A stretch of DNA of 47,282 bases, from positions 1 to 47,282 of the forward strand of contig JADGJC010000305.1 in the NCBI GenBank assembly GCA_027596075.1, given 5' to 3'. This DNA is from Rhizophlyctis rosea. Its lineage: Eukaryota; Chytridiomycota; Chytridiomycetes; Rhizophlyctidales; Rhizophlyctidaceae. Under the pieces are notes generated by a model. It had not been told where the DNA came from and made no database searches. It was given only the letters and a program-made list of their open reading frames with translations. Positions 9,586-20,852 of the stretch are shown here, one piece after another (position 1 is the first letter of the stretch; the number at the start of each line of letters is the position of its first letter). The position numbers were made by a program, and so were the translations under genes.

Positions 9586-12500
9586 TTAGTAGGCGTCATT
9601 CCCCGAAAGTAGCAACTGAAAATTCTCAGTTGAATCACTGGCAATGCAGTACCATTTGCTTGAACTCCTTCTTGTACTCCAGCTCTGCCATTTGTCGTTC
9701 GCGCGACCATCCGCGAGAGGAGTCAGGTTTCTGGAATGAGAGAAGAGCTGGGTTGAGTATATTGGAAAGAATACAAACTCTCGACAATCCAGTTCCCACC
9801 TTTTCTCGAACGGATAACTTTGTCAATACAATTGGGTTGCGCGGCTCTTCTTGATCCGTTGACGGGCCAGCCGTCGTCGGAACCTCTGGACCAGCCTTTG
9901 CACCTTTAGGCGCGGCCTTTCCTCCCGCTGCTGCACCTGCTGCCCCACCTTTTGCTGCCCCAGCGGCGGGCGTTGCCCCTGCGCCCGCTCCTTTCTTTCC
10001 GGCCGGTTCTTTAGCTGCTGGTGCCTATGCTCACAGTCAGTCGCGGCCATCAGATTTCGCAATAAAACAAAACATACAGCTGCACCACCCTTCTTCCCTG
10101 CCTCCGCCCCCGCAGCTCCTGCCGGCGCAGCCTGTGCTGCTCCCCCTCCGCCTGCTGCTGCGGGAACGGGTGGTGATGGTTTTCGATCTGATGCGTCCCG
10201 GGAGAAATCAAAGTCCTCTTTTGCATCATCATTCAGTGGGAATACTGCAGCTGATCGCTGTTCAATACGTTGATGATTATGGTTATGAAGCAGCTCCTTC
10301 TGTGCTCAGTAGTCTTTTCCCACTTACCACCACCGGTAATCCCTTCTCCTTCCTCAGTTCTTCGGAAGTTGCAGCTATGTCATCCGCTAAATCCATCAGA
10401 ATGTCAGACCTATGAATGAAGGTGAGTATGTGTGTTCTATGACCTGAGACTGCAATCATGATGATTGAAACACCACGTCCCGAGCATGAACTTCACTTTG
10501 ATAAACTTACCCAATGACATACAACAAATTCTCCGCCACCCCAACAGGCTCCACGCCTGCCGCCGCAACCGCATCATTCAATCGCCGAAGGAAGAGTGAC
10601 CGCGTGTCGATGACTGGTATGGATTCAATTAGCTGAGCGGTTGATAAATCTTGGTTTAGTAAAGAGACTATGACACATCTAAAAGACAGTTTTGACTTCC
10701 GAAACCCACATCATTTAACTTCCGCACATCACAATCCCACTCCTCGGCGGGGAGATGGAGCACTTCGTACGTTTCCGTTGCCAGCGTGTGGAATTCGGTG
10801 AAAGTCTTGGGTGTGTAATATAGCTATTTGGACAGTACACATGAAACGCTTGTTGGTTAAATATATAATGAACTCAATGAGAAGAACTTACATGTAGTCC
10901 TTCATTCTTCTTGACAAACACCTCCTCCTCCCTGCTCGTTGCCTTTCGCTTCCGCTCCTCCCGTACTCGTCCGGAAATGGTGGCACTGACGATGGGCCGG
11001 GGACGGAACAAATTGCGCAGGATTGAATTGATGATTTCTGTTGCTGCTGCTGTTGCTCTGTTGAGGAAATGGTTAGTCAGCGTTCCGTGCGGGGCGGACC
11101 CAAGAAGAAAGGGATGACATCCACGTACTGCCGCCGTTCAAGCATCTTCTCAATCTCAACACGTTTGGAGTATGTGGTGTCAGGTTCAATGGCCATGCCC
11201 TGTGTCACAAGTGTGCAAATGGATATGAGTGTTTGCCGTGAAGTATCAAACATGTTTTGAACATGTTCGCCCTCAAAATAGACCAATTCTCATCATAGTA
11301 AACGCAATCACATACCTGTAATGTCACCGTCATATCCACCCATTCAGGCACCCGCGGCGTGGTGACCATCTTGTACCGTTGAGTGAAGATCTGCGGGGCA
11401 GTAAACATCAGTCCAGTAGAAACGGGAAATTTGATACTGATGGGCCCGGAAGATGCTAACTACTTACCCCTGGATTTGCACTCTTAAATATGATTGGAAA
11501 ATCAAACGCCGTATCAGGTAGAATAACTCCCCGTCGGTGATAGAAGTAAAAGCGCTGAACATTGTCGTGAACCGCTTTCGTCTGTCACCAGGCATTCAAC
11601 AAAAAGGTATGTCAGTGGATCCATCCTTGAGCTTCGGGAACAGAATCTCGCAAAAGCAAGACCACTACAAACCCCTCCGCCTCACCTTCAAAACATTACT
11701 CCTGGCATCCTCAACCCACTCAAAATGAAACGCCTCCTTCCCCCTATTATAAACCGTAATCACACTACTATCCGCCTCCCCCAACACAGTCTCATAACTC
11801 AACCGATGACTAGCAAACACCAGATCCCTAAATTCCCGCTTCTTCGCCGGTGCGGCGGCTTCAAGCAGTCCCGTGCTATGTCTACTATGACGACGACCTG
11901 GAACTGGAGTACCGGCGGTGGAGGTGGAGGACGGTGATCGTGAGCGAAGAATGGAGATGGTGTCATCAAGTGAGGAAGTATTTGCAGTCGGACGGATGCT
12001 GGAGAGGCGGCGACGATGTGGTGCATGAGATGCGTGGAAGTCGGGTGCTACAGCTATGCTGTGGGAACGGGTGCGTGAGATTGATGGTGGGAAGTGAAGA
12101 TCGAGGGGTTTTGGCTCTGGTGAAGGTTGTAGTTCTGTTTGGATGTAGACCATTAGGCAATGAGTTAGTTCTATTAATTTGCTTGTCGTGCATCATGCGC
12201 TTGGCAATGATTACCTCGTCCACGCTGATCAGGCTGTCCATCTTCTACAGTCAATGTAACTGATGTCTTTTGTGTTGAAGCCTGAGATGACTGCCGACGC
12301 TCCAGGCGTGCAATATACTCCTCGGTCAAATGGTGATCAATGGAATGTCCCGTGACTTCCATGTATCCGCCGTGATTGTGCTGCCATGATAGATGTTAGT
12401 TTGTCATAAAGCACTACCCTTAGTTGATCATCCTATACCGAGAAGAAAGGATCAATGGCGCCAATGACATTTCTCAACTCTTGCTTTTTCTCTTGTCGAT

Positions 12501-13824
12501 ATTTTGATGCTGGCTGGCTGGAACTATTGTTGTAAAGCGCAATCACTGAGCACATCCGACTTCATCCGCTTAACTTCAAAAACTCATACCTGGTCCCTTC
12601 ATATGTCCGTAATCTTTCAATCCTACAAAAGCCGAAGGCCATTAGACATCCTTCTCCATCCTCCCACAAATCATCAATTAAAACCACCTACTGCCTAGCA
12701 CCCCCTCTCGGCAACGGCACCGTCAACCCTAGTAAATCATTCCCAATCCTCAACCCAGTCTTCCAGAAGTTGACTTCCTCCTGTTCCAAAAGCAACAATG
12801 CTTCCTCAATCAGATCCCGCTCCTCCATCTTTGCGCGGAATTCTCCGAGACGCGCCATTATGAGGTCGGATTTTGTTTTCTAGATGGAGACTCAGTGTAA
12901 GTGGGCAAACTGGCGTTGATGGTACACTTCAGCTGACCTTATGTGATCGTTTTGCAAGAGCTTCCTCCATTCGATTCCACTGAATGGAATGGCGTTTCCA
13001 ATTTCGGAGGGCGTGTTCTTCTCTCACCTCTCTGTCAGAAGGAGTTGTCATGATGAGTCCAAAAGCACTCGATAAGCGGCAGGAGTATCTTAAATCAGAC
13101 AACGTTGCAGAAACACGTACCGGTAGCGCTGAAAGATATGTAATTGATTCAACCACCGAGTACGTTCCTCCTGCTGTCGACGTCGTGCCAGTTCCAACTT
13201 CTCCTTCTCTTGCTGTGCAAGAGCTTGCTCTTTGATTGTTGGCGGCGTGACTTTCTGGGTGACAGATTCAAATAAGACGGGACACCAGTTAAGTCAACAA
13301 TTTACAATATCAAATCGAGATGATTCAAATCAACGGCAGACCCACATATTACCTTCTCGCCAACTCCTCCCTCCGCCGCCGCAGCCGCAGCAGTTACGGC
13401 ACTGGCATCCTTTGCTCCACTACCAAACAGACGCTCCATCTCTGCAAAATCATCCGCATCGCCAAGGAGCGTGTGTTCCAGCAGAGCTCCATCTTTGGCT
13501 CTACGTGGGCCACGCTGTGAGTTGTGGTGGGTGAGTGCTACAGTTCTGAACATGGATGCACTAGGTCATGAGCGTACATTTTTGACGGTCAGCAGCGAAA
13601 GTGGCACACCACGCTTCTTCGGTCGCAGTAGGTGATCATCTGATTTGGTGCATCAGAACGATGTAAGCATTTGCATTTGAGACCTCATACATGGTATTCT
13701 TCGATTTACCTTCGCCGAAGTAGTTTGGTGGCACCTTCTTCGCAACGAGGACTTTTCGTTTTTCAGGAGGTGGTTGTGGTGTGAGAGATGGGAGGGGAGG
13801 AGGTGGAGCGGTTGCGGTTGCCAT
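9586..13824 (-). CDS. MYCBPAP-like axonemal protein
   Basis: A many-exon minus-strand gene starts MATATAPPPPLPSL at 13824. The first exons (13824-13710, 13639-13578, 13514-13353, from 13254) join in phase. Later segments read RNWKRHSIQWNRMEEAL, then REFRAKMEERDLI-like helices, EEVNFWKTGLRIGNDLLGLT, HNHGGYMEVTGHSI, an ASH/MSP-like strand set (VITVYNRGKEAFHFEW, then GVILPDTAFDFPIIF and VPEWVDMTVTLQG), a helical part (SILRNLFRPRPIVSA) and an Ala/Gly/Lys-rich linker. This order fits the MYCBP-associated protein family, a ciliary central-apparatus component whose green-algal homologue is FAP147. It implies a flagellated zoospore. Splicing between about 13170 and 13035 and near the 3' end is unresolved: the stop is at 9586 with a 37-base terminal intron, or at 9635 without it. 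It is divergent from the SNARE gene, starts 463 bases apart. Confidence 0.65.
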
Positions 13825-14287
13825 TCTGTAAGTGGCGCAGGAGACGCGACTGAGGGGTTCGTTGTGGTCGAGAGAGCTCCAGAGGTTTCGCCCACTCCTT
13901 TACTCTTAATCAGAAACCGAACTTGCTGCAGTATGCTTATGGGCCTGAGTGAGAGTAGAAGGAAGACTGAGAGGGAAGGGTGAAATTGTAATATGGCATC
14001 AAAGCGCTCATCCCCACATACTCCGATCCGGCGTTGATAGACCCCCAAAATCTGAAGCCGCACCGATCATACGTTCAAGCCCCATACCAGCGGGACGGAC
14101 CAGATTACGATCAACCTACCGGTGGGCCACCTTCGTTGACGCTTCGCTCCTCGTTTTTGCTTGTCACCTTCTTTGCACTCGCTGCTGCTGTTGAAAACGT
14201 ATACGCCAACCAGAAGTTCCCAGCGGCATCCCTCCTTCTCCTTTTCCACACTCACAATTCCTTTTGGACGAAGACTAGCTGCCCAAA

Positions 14288-15687
14288 ATGTCCGGTACGT
14301 TTGAACAATGTGCTCTTCCCTGAGCCGTATGCGTCACGCACCGCTCACACCCCCAATATGGACCGATCACCCACCCGCAGAAATCGAAGACTATGACGAA
14401 CAAATGGGCGAAATCCTAGACCAAATTCAAGGCGTTCTAGAAAAAGAGCTTCCCAAAATGCGAGGACAGGAACGCGTTGAGGTAGTTCAATACCATCCCC
14501 TTCCCCATTTCCCCTTCCCTCCTCCTCACCCTCTCCCCTCAACCAACCCCCCATCGCCTTTTTTCCCTTTTAGAAATGTTCCTACCTAAAAAACCGCCTA
14601 AACCGCGCCACAATCCTCCTCAAATCCCTCCGCCGCGAAATCGAAGACCTCCCCTCTGACGATGGCGCAAAATGGTCGCTGAAAGCCACGGACTACGAGA
14701 AGCAGATTGCGAAGTTGACGCAGGATGTGGGGTGGGCGGAGACGAGTGCTGAGAGGGATGACATTAAGCGGAAAGGTGTGTGTTCTCTGGGGGATGGGAG
14801 GGTGGGGTTTTTGGGGAAGCGGTTGTAGGGGAATGTAGATTGGGTGAAAGGATAGGAATGGGGGGGGGCATGGGAGTTTCGTGATTGAATGACTTAACCG
14901 TCGAAGGCACTCATATGAGCACCCTCTCAATAACACCTTTCAAACCCGCTCCACCCCAACACAGCCGTCGACGACATGTCCGCAAAAGAAATGACATCCG
15001 CCGCCATCCAAATCCAAGAACAAACCCAACAATCCGCCTTCCGTGCCCGTCAACTAGTCGAAGAAACCATCGAGGTAAAGAGTAAATCCCATGTTGTTTT
15101 CATTCCAATTCTATCATCAAAAAAAGTAATGAAAACAATCGTATCGTAGATGGGTCTAGCAGTAAATCAAGAACTCAAAAAACAAGGCGAGCAAATCACA
15201 ACAATAGGAGAAAACGTCGAAACGATTGAGAGTAATCTTAAGAGGGCTGATAAGCAGATGAGGGTTATCATGCGGTAAGTTTTAAGCAGTCGCAATGTAC
15301 ATTTTGAAGGAGCACCGTCTGATGGTCTCCACAAATAACTGAATCCCGCTTCCACGATCACAAAACCCCTCCAGCCGCCTAGCAACAGACAAAATCTTCA
15401 TCCTATTCATATTCCTCATCGTCCTCCTCATCATCGCCGCTATCGTCCTCGTCGCACTGAGACAGAAGTGTATTATTCACAGTACGTACCCTGACCCCGA
15501 TTGTGTTGCCCGCCGGATGGGGTTTCGCACATGACATTTAACATCTCCGTACTAACTCATCACCATCCCATTTCCTCTACGCCCTTTCTCAAATCAACCA
15601 TCAGTCGGTTCCGAACTACCCAAATGTGCAGCGGGTGGTGGAGGCGGGACAGCATCAACAGTACCACAGGGCGCCGCCGTGTCATAA
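14288..15687 (+). CDS. Qb-SNARE of NPSN (novel plant SNARE) type
   Basis: Seven exons join in phase: 14288-14294, 14381-14481, 14574-14775, 14965-15074, 15150-15274, 15375-15481 and 15605-15687, encoding 244 aa. The first exon has only seven bases. An N-terminal three-helix-like region (EIEDYDEQMGEILDQIQ, then KNRLNRATILLKSLRR) precedes a SNARE motif running from ARQLVEETIEMG through QGEQITTIGENVETIE to RRLATDK, directly followed by one hydrophobic membrane anchor (FILFIFLIVLLIIAAIVLV) and a short Gly-rich tail. The VVEQTLEVG-like start and the ATDK end match NPSN11 better than Vti1. Such proteins mediate membrane fusion at Golgi, endosome or cell plate in plants and protists. The short luminal tail after the anchor is unusual. 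Vti1 remains the alternative. Confidence 0.8.
14776..14964 (+). other. intron with G-rich 5' half and C-rich 3' half
   Basis: This SNARE intron has repeated G runs after the donor (GGGGG, GGGAGGG, GGGG and a run of nine to ten G near 14860-14869), enough for G-quadruplex formation on the transcript strand. It then turns pyrimidine- and C-rich up to the acceptor CAACACAG. It is the clearest single intron showing the composition reset described in the findings. Confidence 0.6.
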
Positions 15688-16203
15688 GCCCTTTTAAATT
15701 TGCCAATCTTTCATACCAAAGTGGACATCCTCTTCCTCCAAGAACAACAAACGGGGATCAGACTTTATCGCACATCAAATTGGAACCCCTCCACTTATCC
15801 CTCCTTCCACCTTGAGCACATGTTGTCATTTAAACACCAATGTATGTAAATTTCTTAGTTTTCTGGTGTGTCTTCAGGAGATTTGAGTTCGGGTTGGATA
15901 TTTTGTGACTGAAGGGATTAGTTGGGTATCGTGTGCGAGGTTGACTTCGAAAAAGTTCACGACAAAAGCTGGATCGCTTGTGTGTCGGATAATGGTTGTG
16001 GCTGCGGGACGGAATTGTTTGTGCAAACCAGGATGTCATTGACACGTCATTCGCAATGCGAAACATGGAACAACCGGCCGTCAACAAAGGCCACCTGCAA
16101 CGTCAAAAACAATCACACACAGCACCACACGTCACACCCCAAAAATATCCTCAAAACTTTCCAAAAAGCCCCGCTGTCACATCCACACACATCCCAACCC
16201 CAC

Positions 16204-18555
16204 CTATATTTTCAACCTAAATCCCATCCCTCCACCTCCACCCTCACTCTGCCCCCCAAACAACCCCCCTCCCCCTCCTCCATCCTCCTCCCCAATTCCC
16301 CCATCCCCCCCATGCGCATGCGGCGCCGACGGACTAGCATACTTCCTCTTCTTCTCTCCCGCGCTCTTCGCCGGCCAAGTCGGGAAGAGGGATGGATCTT
16401 TTGGTGGTGGGCTTTCGCTGTTCAATTGATGATAAGAAGATGGTGAGATCATGAACAATTGGGAGAGGAGAATGAGGAGCGATTGGTAAACATACGTAAA
16501 GTACGGATGCCTCAACGCCTCTTCGGCCGTTATTCTTTGGCTCGGATCTAGTGTTAGGAGTTTTGTCATGAGGTTGAGGCCATTTTCGGTTAGGTATGGG
16601 AAGCGGGTTCGGAGGTTGTTGTATCTGAATCGGTCAACGAAACGCGTCAATACCGCGAATCGTCAACGCACACAGGCGAAATGCAACCAAGAGTGTTTGC
16701 ACAACATTCAATCTTGAGTACATACGGTTGAGGTTGGAAATTGAACGTCTTCATCCCCGGTAGTTGTCCAACACCGGGCCATATTCGTTCGTTGGGTGTT
16801 CCTACTAGTTGGAATATCTGTGTCGCCATGTTGAATGAACCAGATTAGCAACGAGGTATTGCAAAAATGAAGTGCGCATCAAGCAATCTGGAATTCGCAC
16901 CAGATCAGTAGAAACGAGATACGTACCTTCTTCAACTGATCCAACTCCCCCTTCCCAGCCAACAACGGCTCCTTATTCACCAACTCCCCAAATATACACC
17001 CAATAGACCAAATATCAATGGCCGTACTGTACTCCTTCGCTCCCAACAGCAACTCCGGTGCCCTATACAAAAATCTCAAGTCAGCAAGCCCTTCCTCGCC
17101 GCCCCTATACCCACCAAACAACACACCCAACCCCAACCCACCTATACCACAACGTAACAACCAACTGCGTCATCGGCCCCACCGGATCCCCAAACCGCCT
17201 CGCAAGGCCAAAATCCGCAACCTTGATCATCCCCCGATTATTCATCAACAAATTGCTCGTTTTCAAATCGCGATGGACGATCCAATTTTGGTGGAGGCAG
17301 TTGACGGCGGAGAGGAGTTGGAGCATAAGGGTTTTGATTTCGGATTGGAGGAAGGGTGTGGACATGTTTTCCATTAGGCCTTTGAGGTCGTGTTCGACGA
17401 ATTCCATTGCTATGAATATGCTTTGATTGTGGATGCAGTGTGGGGAAGGTGCTTGGTATTAGTGCAACGCGGACCGTGGTCAAGGCAAAAGCAAACTCAC
17501 CCGCTGAGACTATTCGTAACAACAATTTCCTTCACATTGACAATATTCGGATGTTTAGCCAAAAGCAAGGTATGGATCTCCCGCAAAGAAGTGACGGGGA
17601 ACCCGTTCTTCTCCTTCTCTAATTTGAGCTTCTTAAGGGCAACGATCTCACCTGTTTGGCGGTCGCGGGCCCTGTAGACTACTCCGTAGGCGCCTTCGTC
17701 GATTCGGTTGAGCTTTTCGTAGTTGTCGACGCTGCGACAGCTGAGGAGTTTTGGGTGCATGGGGGTGGGAGGAGCTGGGGAGGAACGTCGGGATGTGGCG
17801 CGAGATGGTGGGGCGGAGAGACCGTCGTGTGAGCGTGGCGTTGTTGGTTCGCCGTCGGAGTCAACTGTGCGGCGGGGTGGAGCGAGTGGGGAGGTGGGGA
17901 TGTATGCTGGGGAGTGTGGTGATTCTATGGTTTTTGCTGTTGGAGTGCGTTCGGCGCTAGGCTTCAAACGTTTGGGTTTTGGGCCGGTGCTGCCTTCGTC
18001 GAAGATAGGTGTGGATACTGCGACTGATGCCTCCTGGCTTTCCACTACAACCAGCGGGCTACTGCCATGTGCAGTCTGCTCCACTGAAATCACGGTTGCT
18101 GAAACCGACTTCTTGCTTCCCAGCTTTCTCTTGGCCGATTTGCGAGACGAGGCCCCTACCTCGTTCCCTTCCTCGTCCGACTCCCACCGAGACTTTCCTT
18201 TCTTTTGCGGTGTTTCTGATGCGGGCGTATCAGTATCAGTATTATGTGAAGCAGTTGGTGGTGGCGTTGATATGGAAGAGGCGGCAAGCTCGCCATTTCG
18301 GATATCGCGCTCTCCGGAGGACGACCTTGACGCAGGGTTGCTCTCCACGATTTCGCCTTCCTCAACGTCAAAGGGACTCGGTTGCCTCCTTGCTTCGTCT
18401 CTGCTTGACGCTGCAACGCCCTTGTCCTTTTCTTTGTCCCGCTTTATCTCCTCCAGCGACCGTGGCCCACGAAACCCAAGTGGTCGGTCCCCAACTTCGC
18501 GGTCACGTCCGCCGTTTTGTCGACTATTCCTATCTCTATCCCGGTTGTCCGGCAT
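16204..18555 (-). CDS. CDK11: CDK11 (PITSLRE-type) cyclin-dependent kinase
   Basis: Six exons join in phase: 18555-17501, 17420-17142, 17062-16927, 16817-16726, 16624-16496 and 16417-16204, encoding 634 aa. The first 285 or so residues are charged, Ser/Arg-rich and disordered, as in other CDK11 proteins. The kinase domain then shows [12 protein letters not shown] (Gly loop), [20 protein letters not shown] (this organism's form of the PITSLRE helix), [31 protein letters not shown] and [16 protein letters not shown], and ends [13 protein letters not shown]11 partners with cyclin L and acts in transcription and pre-mRNA splicing. A poly-Gly tail (residues about 600-634) replaces the usual basic tail. 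I chose the MPDNRDRDR start at 18555; the frame stays open to 18819 but upstream residues look non-coding. It is convergent with the SNARE gene. Confidence 0.93.
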
Positions 18556-19245
18556 GACTTCTGAATGTGGCGGCTGAGAGGGGTAGTGGTCGGCTAAGTT
18601 TTCTCGCAAACCGACAGGTTTGAGAAAGGTGTGATTTGAGAAATGGATTGAGAGAAGAGTGCGAAAGTGAAGCGCAGCCCCAGACCCTAGAAACGTCATC
18701 AACAGCAATGAGTCACCATGGCATTGCACTCTATCACCTTTACGTAAGCAATTACTCCCAAGACTCCCAAAGAGGGTGGTGAAGACAGCAATCAAACAAT
18801 TATCACTGCTTCCTCGCATGCCCCCCGTTACATGATTCTCTATGGCACTCCCGAAAAGCGTTTTTGGGTAAATACGGGATACACACTCACTATTTAACCG
18901 CTTGGGTGTAAGGATTTGCTCTAACTTTCTGCTTTGCTCATCAAGGTATTGGCAACATTGTCTTTGCTCTTCTGATCACAACACATGAGGCTTCCAATTC
19001 AGGCAAGAGCCTACACTTCATTATGTTAGAACTCATTACCTTTCCATATTCTATCGGGAGGGATTCAAGTGGGATATTCGCATAGCAATTGGCACAGAGC
19101 CGACATGCACTTATACCCAATTTGAGCCATTGGGCCTGTAAACTTAGTAAGGCGTCATGGTTGTCTCGAAATGAGATGAATCGGCCAATGCTTGATGGTC
19201 AATTTTCCGCTATATATATGGTCATTACCCATTTTAAAGGTTCAT
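18556..19245. other. CDK11 upstream region, no gene seen
   Basis: About 690 bases between the CDK11 start and the tRNA. The frame upstream of the chosen CDK11 start is open to 18819 but has no matching family features. Otherwise the region is A/T-richer and stop-dense on both strands. A TATATATA stretch at about 19211 precedes the tRNA. Confidence 0.4.
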
Positions 19246-19318
19246 GGGGTAATAGCTCAGTGGTAGTAGCGCTCGCTTCGCATGCGAGAGGCCCAGGGTT
19301 CAATCCCCTGTTGCTCCA
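19246..19318 (+). tRNA. tRNA-Ala, anticodon CGC
   Basis: A complete 73-base cloverleaf without intron. The acceptor stem GGGGTAA pairs with TTGCTCC and includes the G3:U70 wobble pair, the main alanine identity element. The D arm has the usual GCTCAGTGGTAG text. The anticodon arm CTCGC-TTCGCAT-GCGAG gives anticodon CGC, reading GCG codons. The T arm CAGGG-TTCAATC-CCCTG is intact and the discriminator is A. CCA is not encoded, as expected for a nuclear eukaryotic gene. Confidence 0.96.
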
Positions 19319-19961
19319 ATCCTTTTGACTCCGGGCAACATACTTCTGCAGCGTTTTGCCTTTGTACCGAAGAAATGCGAGAAAAAAGCTTGGGAGAAAG
19401 TGGGTTCCGAAAATTTCGCCTTCCTGCAAACACATAACACAGTGGGGTCAACAGGGAATGGACTCTTTCACCTTGAGCGAGGAGGGCCTTGGTGCTCGCA
19501 TTTGGATGGCTGTAATAATGGGAGCAAGGAACGCGGAAGCGAGCGACACCCAACCGGCCACATGTCAAAACTCTTTGAATAGGACCCTTGATGGCTCGCG
19601 TTTGCATGGTGCATTGGCGGACCCATCAGCATCAGCTCCGATCACTTCTTGTTGTGGCTTGTGTCACAGTCTGCGCAATTTTGTGTCACTCAACCTGCCG
19701 ACTGCGGGTGGCTTGGAGTGGGATGTTTGTGCACACCCCCGACAACACTCTTGCCTCCTTCCGCGTTCCCCCTGGCTTCTCCGTACTTTTCTTTTCCCAT
19801 TACAGTCATGAGCGGTGAGATTGACAACTCCTCCATCGACCTTGCAGGATTTAGGAAGCAGGAGGTGGAGCTACGAGAAATGTTGGAAAATTACATATAC
19901 GATGGTGCTCCTCGTCATTCCCCTCCCACCGCCGTGAACCAAATCCAAGAAGACGACCACC
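19319..19961. other. upstream region of the secreted-protein gene
   Basis: About 640 bases with no confident gene. From 19808 a plus-strand frame reads MSGEIDNSSIDLAGFRKQE and stays open past the start of the secreted protein in another frame. It could be an upstream ORF of that transcript, or chance. Confidence 0.35.
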
Positions 19962-20852
19962 ATGCGCTCCATTCTCTTCGTATCCGCTACCTGTGTCGCG
20001 CTGGCCGCTGCGGCGCCTACGAAAGTCGCCCCACCTGCATCATCCGTCTCCATCAGCAGCGTCAGCTTCAGCGGTTCGGGATGCCCGAGTGGGACGACAT
20101 CGGTCCTTTTGGGCAGTAAGTCACGTTTTCATATATCACAAATTCTATCCCGGTATGACACATACCACTGACCACCCCATCAATCTCAGGTGACAACCTA
20201 AGCTTCAGCATCATTTTCGACCAGTACCTCGTACGTCCAAAGTCCGTCACTACCTTCACTCCACGACATCCCGACTAACATCACACCCAACCCCCAGGCC
20301 ACCGTCGGCGGCAAAACCGTCACCGACAAGCTCCTGTGCAACATCGACATCAGCCTGGCCGTCCCAAAAGGCTACCAATACTCCATCCCGGCCGTGAACT
20401 ACCGCGGTTCCATTTACCTTGATTTCAAAGTCACCGCTGAGCAGACCGTAAGTAACCCTTTCCCTTCCGTCTAGCCAAATTCCCCTTCATCAAACCCCCT
20501 TCTCCCACAGGCAACATACCACTACACCGGCAGCCAAGGCCAAGCCAAAAAGACCACCACATGGACTGGACCAATGGACTACGACAACTACGTCGTTACA
20601 GACGCTTTCGCTTCCCCAGCTTGGTCTCAATGCAACCCCAACAATGCCCCAATCCACATCCAGTCGTCCCTCCAGCTGAAGAATACGGCTAATAAGTCTG
20701 GTACCGGCGTGATTACCACTGATTCTGGTACGTTGTGCAGCAGTGGGTCGGCGTGCTCGGTCTGGTGGGTTGCTAACGAATCTTGTTGTTCTTGGTATGC
20801 AGCCGACAGCGCATTCGTTCAGCAGTATACTATTCAATGGGCTACCTGTTAG
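19962..20852 (+). CDS. secreted DUF4360 family protein
   Basis: Five exons join in phase: 19962-20115, 20190-20230, 20298-20447, 20511-20727 and 20803-20852, encoding 203 aa. An N-terminal signal peptide (RSILFVSATCVALAAAAP, with cleavage probably after the Ala run) is followed by VSISSVSFSGSGCPSGTTSV, a central LSFSIIFDQYLA strand, a LLCNIDISLAVPKGYQYSI segment with a second Cys, YRGSIYLDFKV, and two further cysteines late (SQCNPNN and the terminal ATC). The SGTGCP...C.....P.G....V pattern is that of DUF4360, a small secreted beta-rich family of fungi and some bacteria with no established function. Four Cys could form two disulfides. The protein probably lies outside the cell or in the wall. 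The start is supported by the signal peptide immediately after ATG. Confidence 0.88.

Noticed and set aside
17723..18577. 284-codon plus-strand frame opposite CDK11 exon 1
   Set aside because: Antisense shadow of the Ser/Arg/Pro-rich CDK11 N-terminus; no independent support.
18556..18819. In-frame extension upstream of the CDK11 start
   Set aside because: Residues resemble nothing in CDK11 proteins, and the charged MPDNRDRDR start fits the family; treated as 5' UTR.
19257..19607. 116-codon minus-strand frame over the tRNA
   Set aside because: Includes the tRNA complement (the familiar QGIEPWASRMR translation artefact).
19808..20119. Plus-strand frame MSGEIDNSS... overlapping the DUF4360 gene start
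   Set aside because: Protein-like at first but overlaps a clear signal-peptide gene in another frame and has no motif; at most an upstream ORF.
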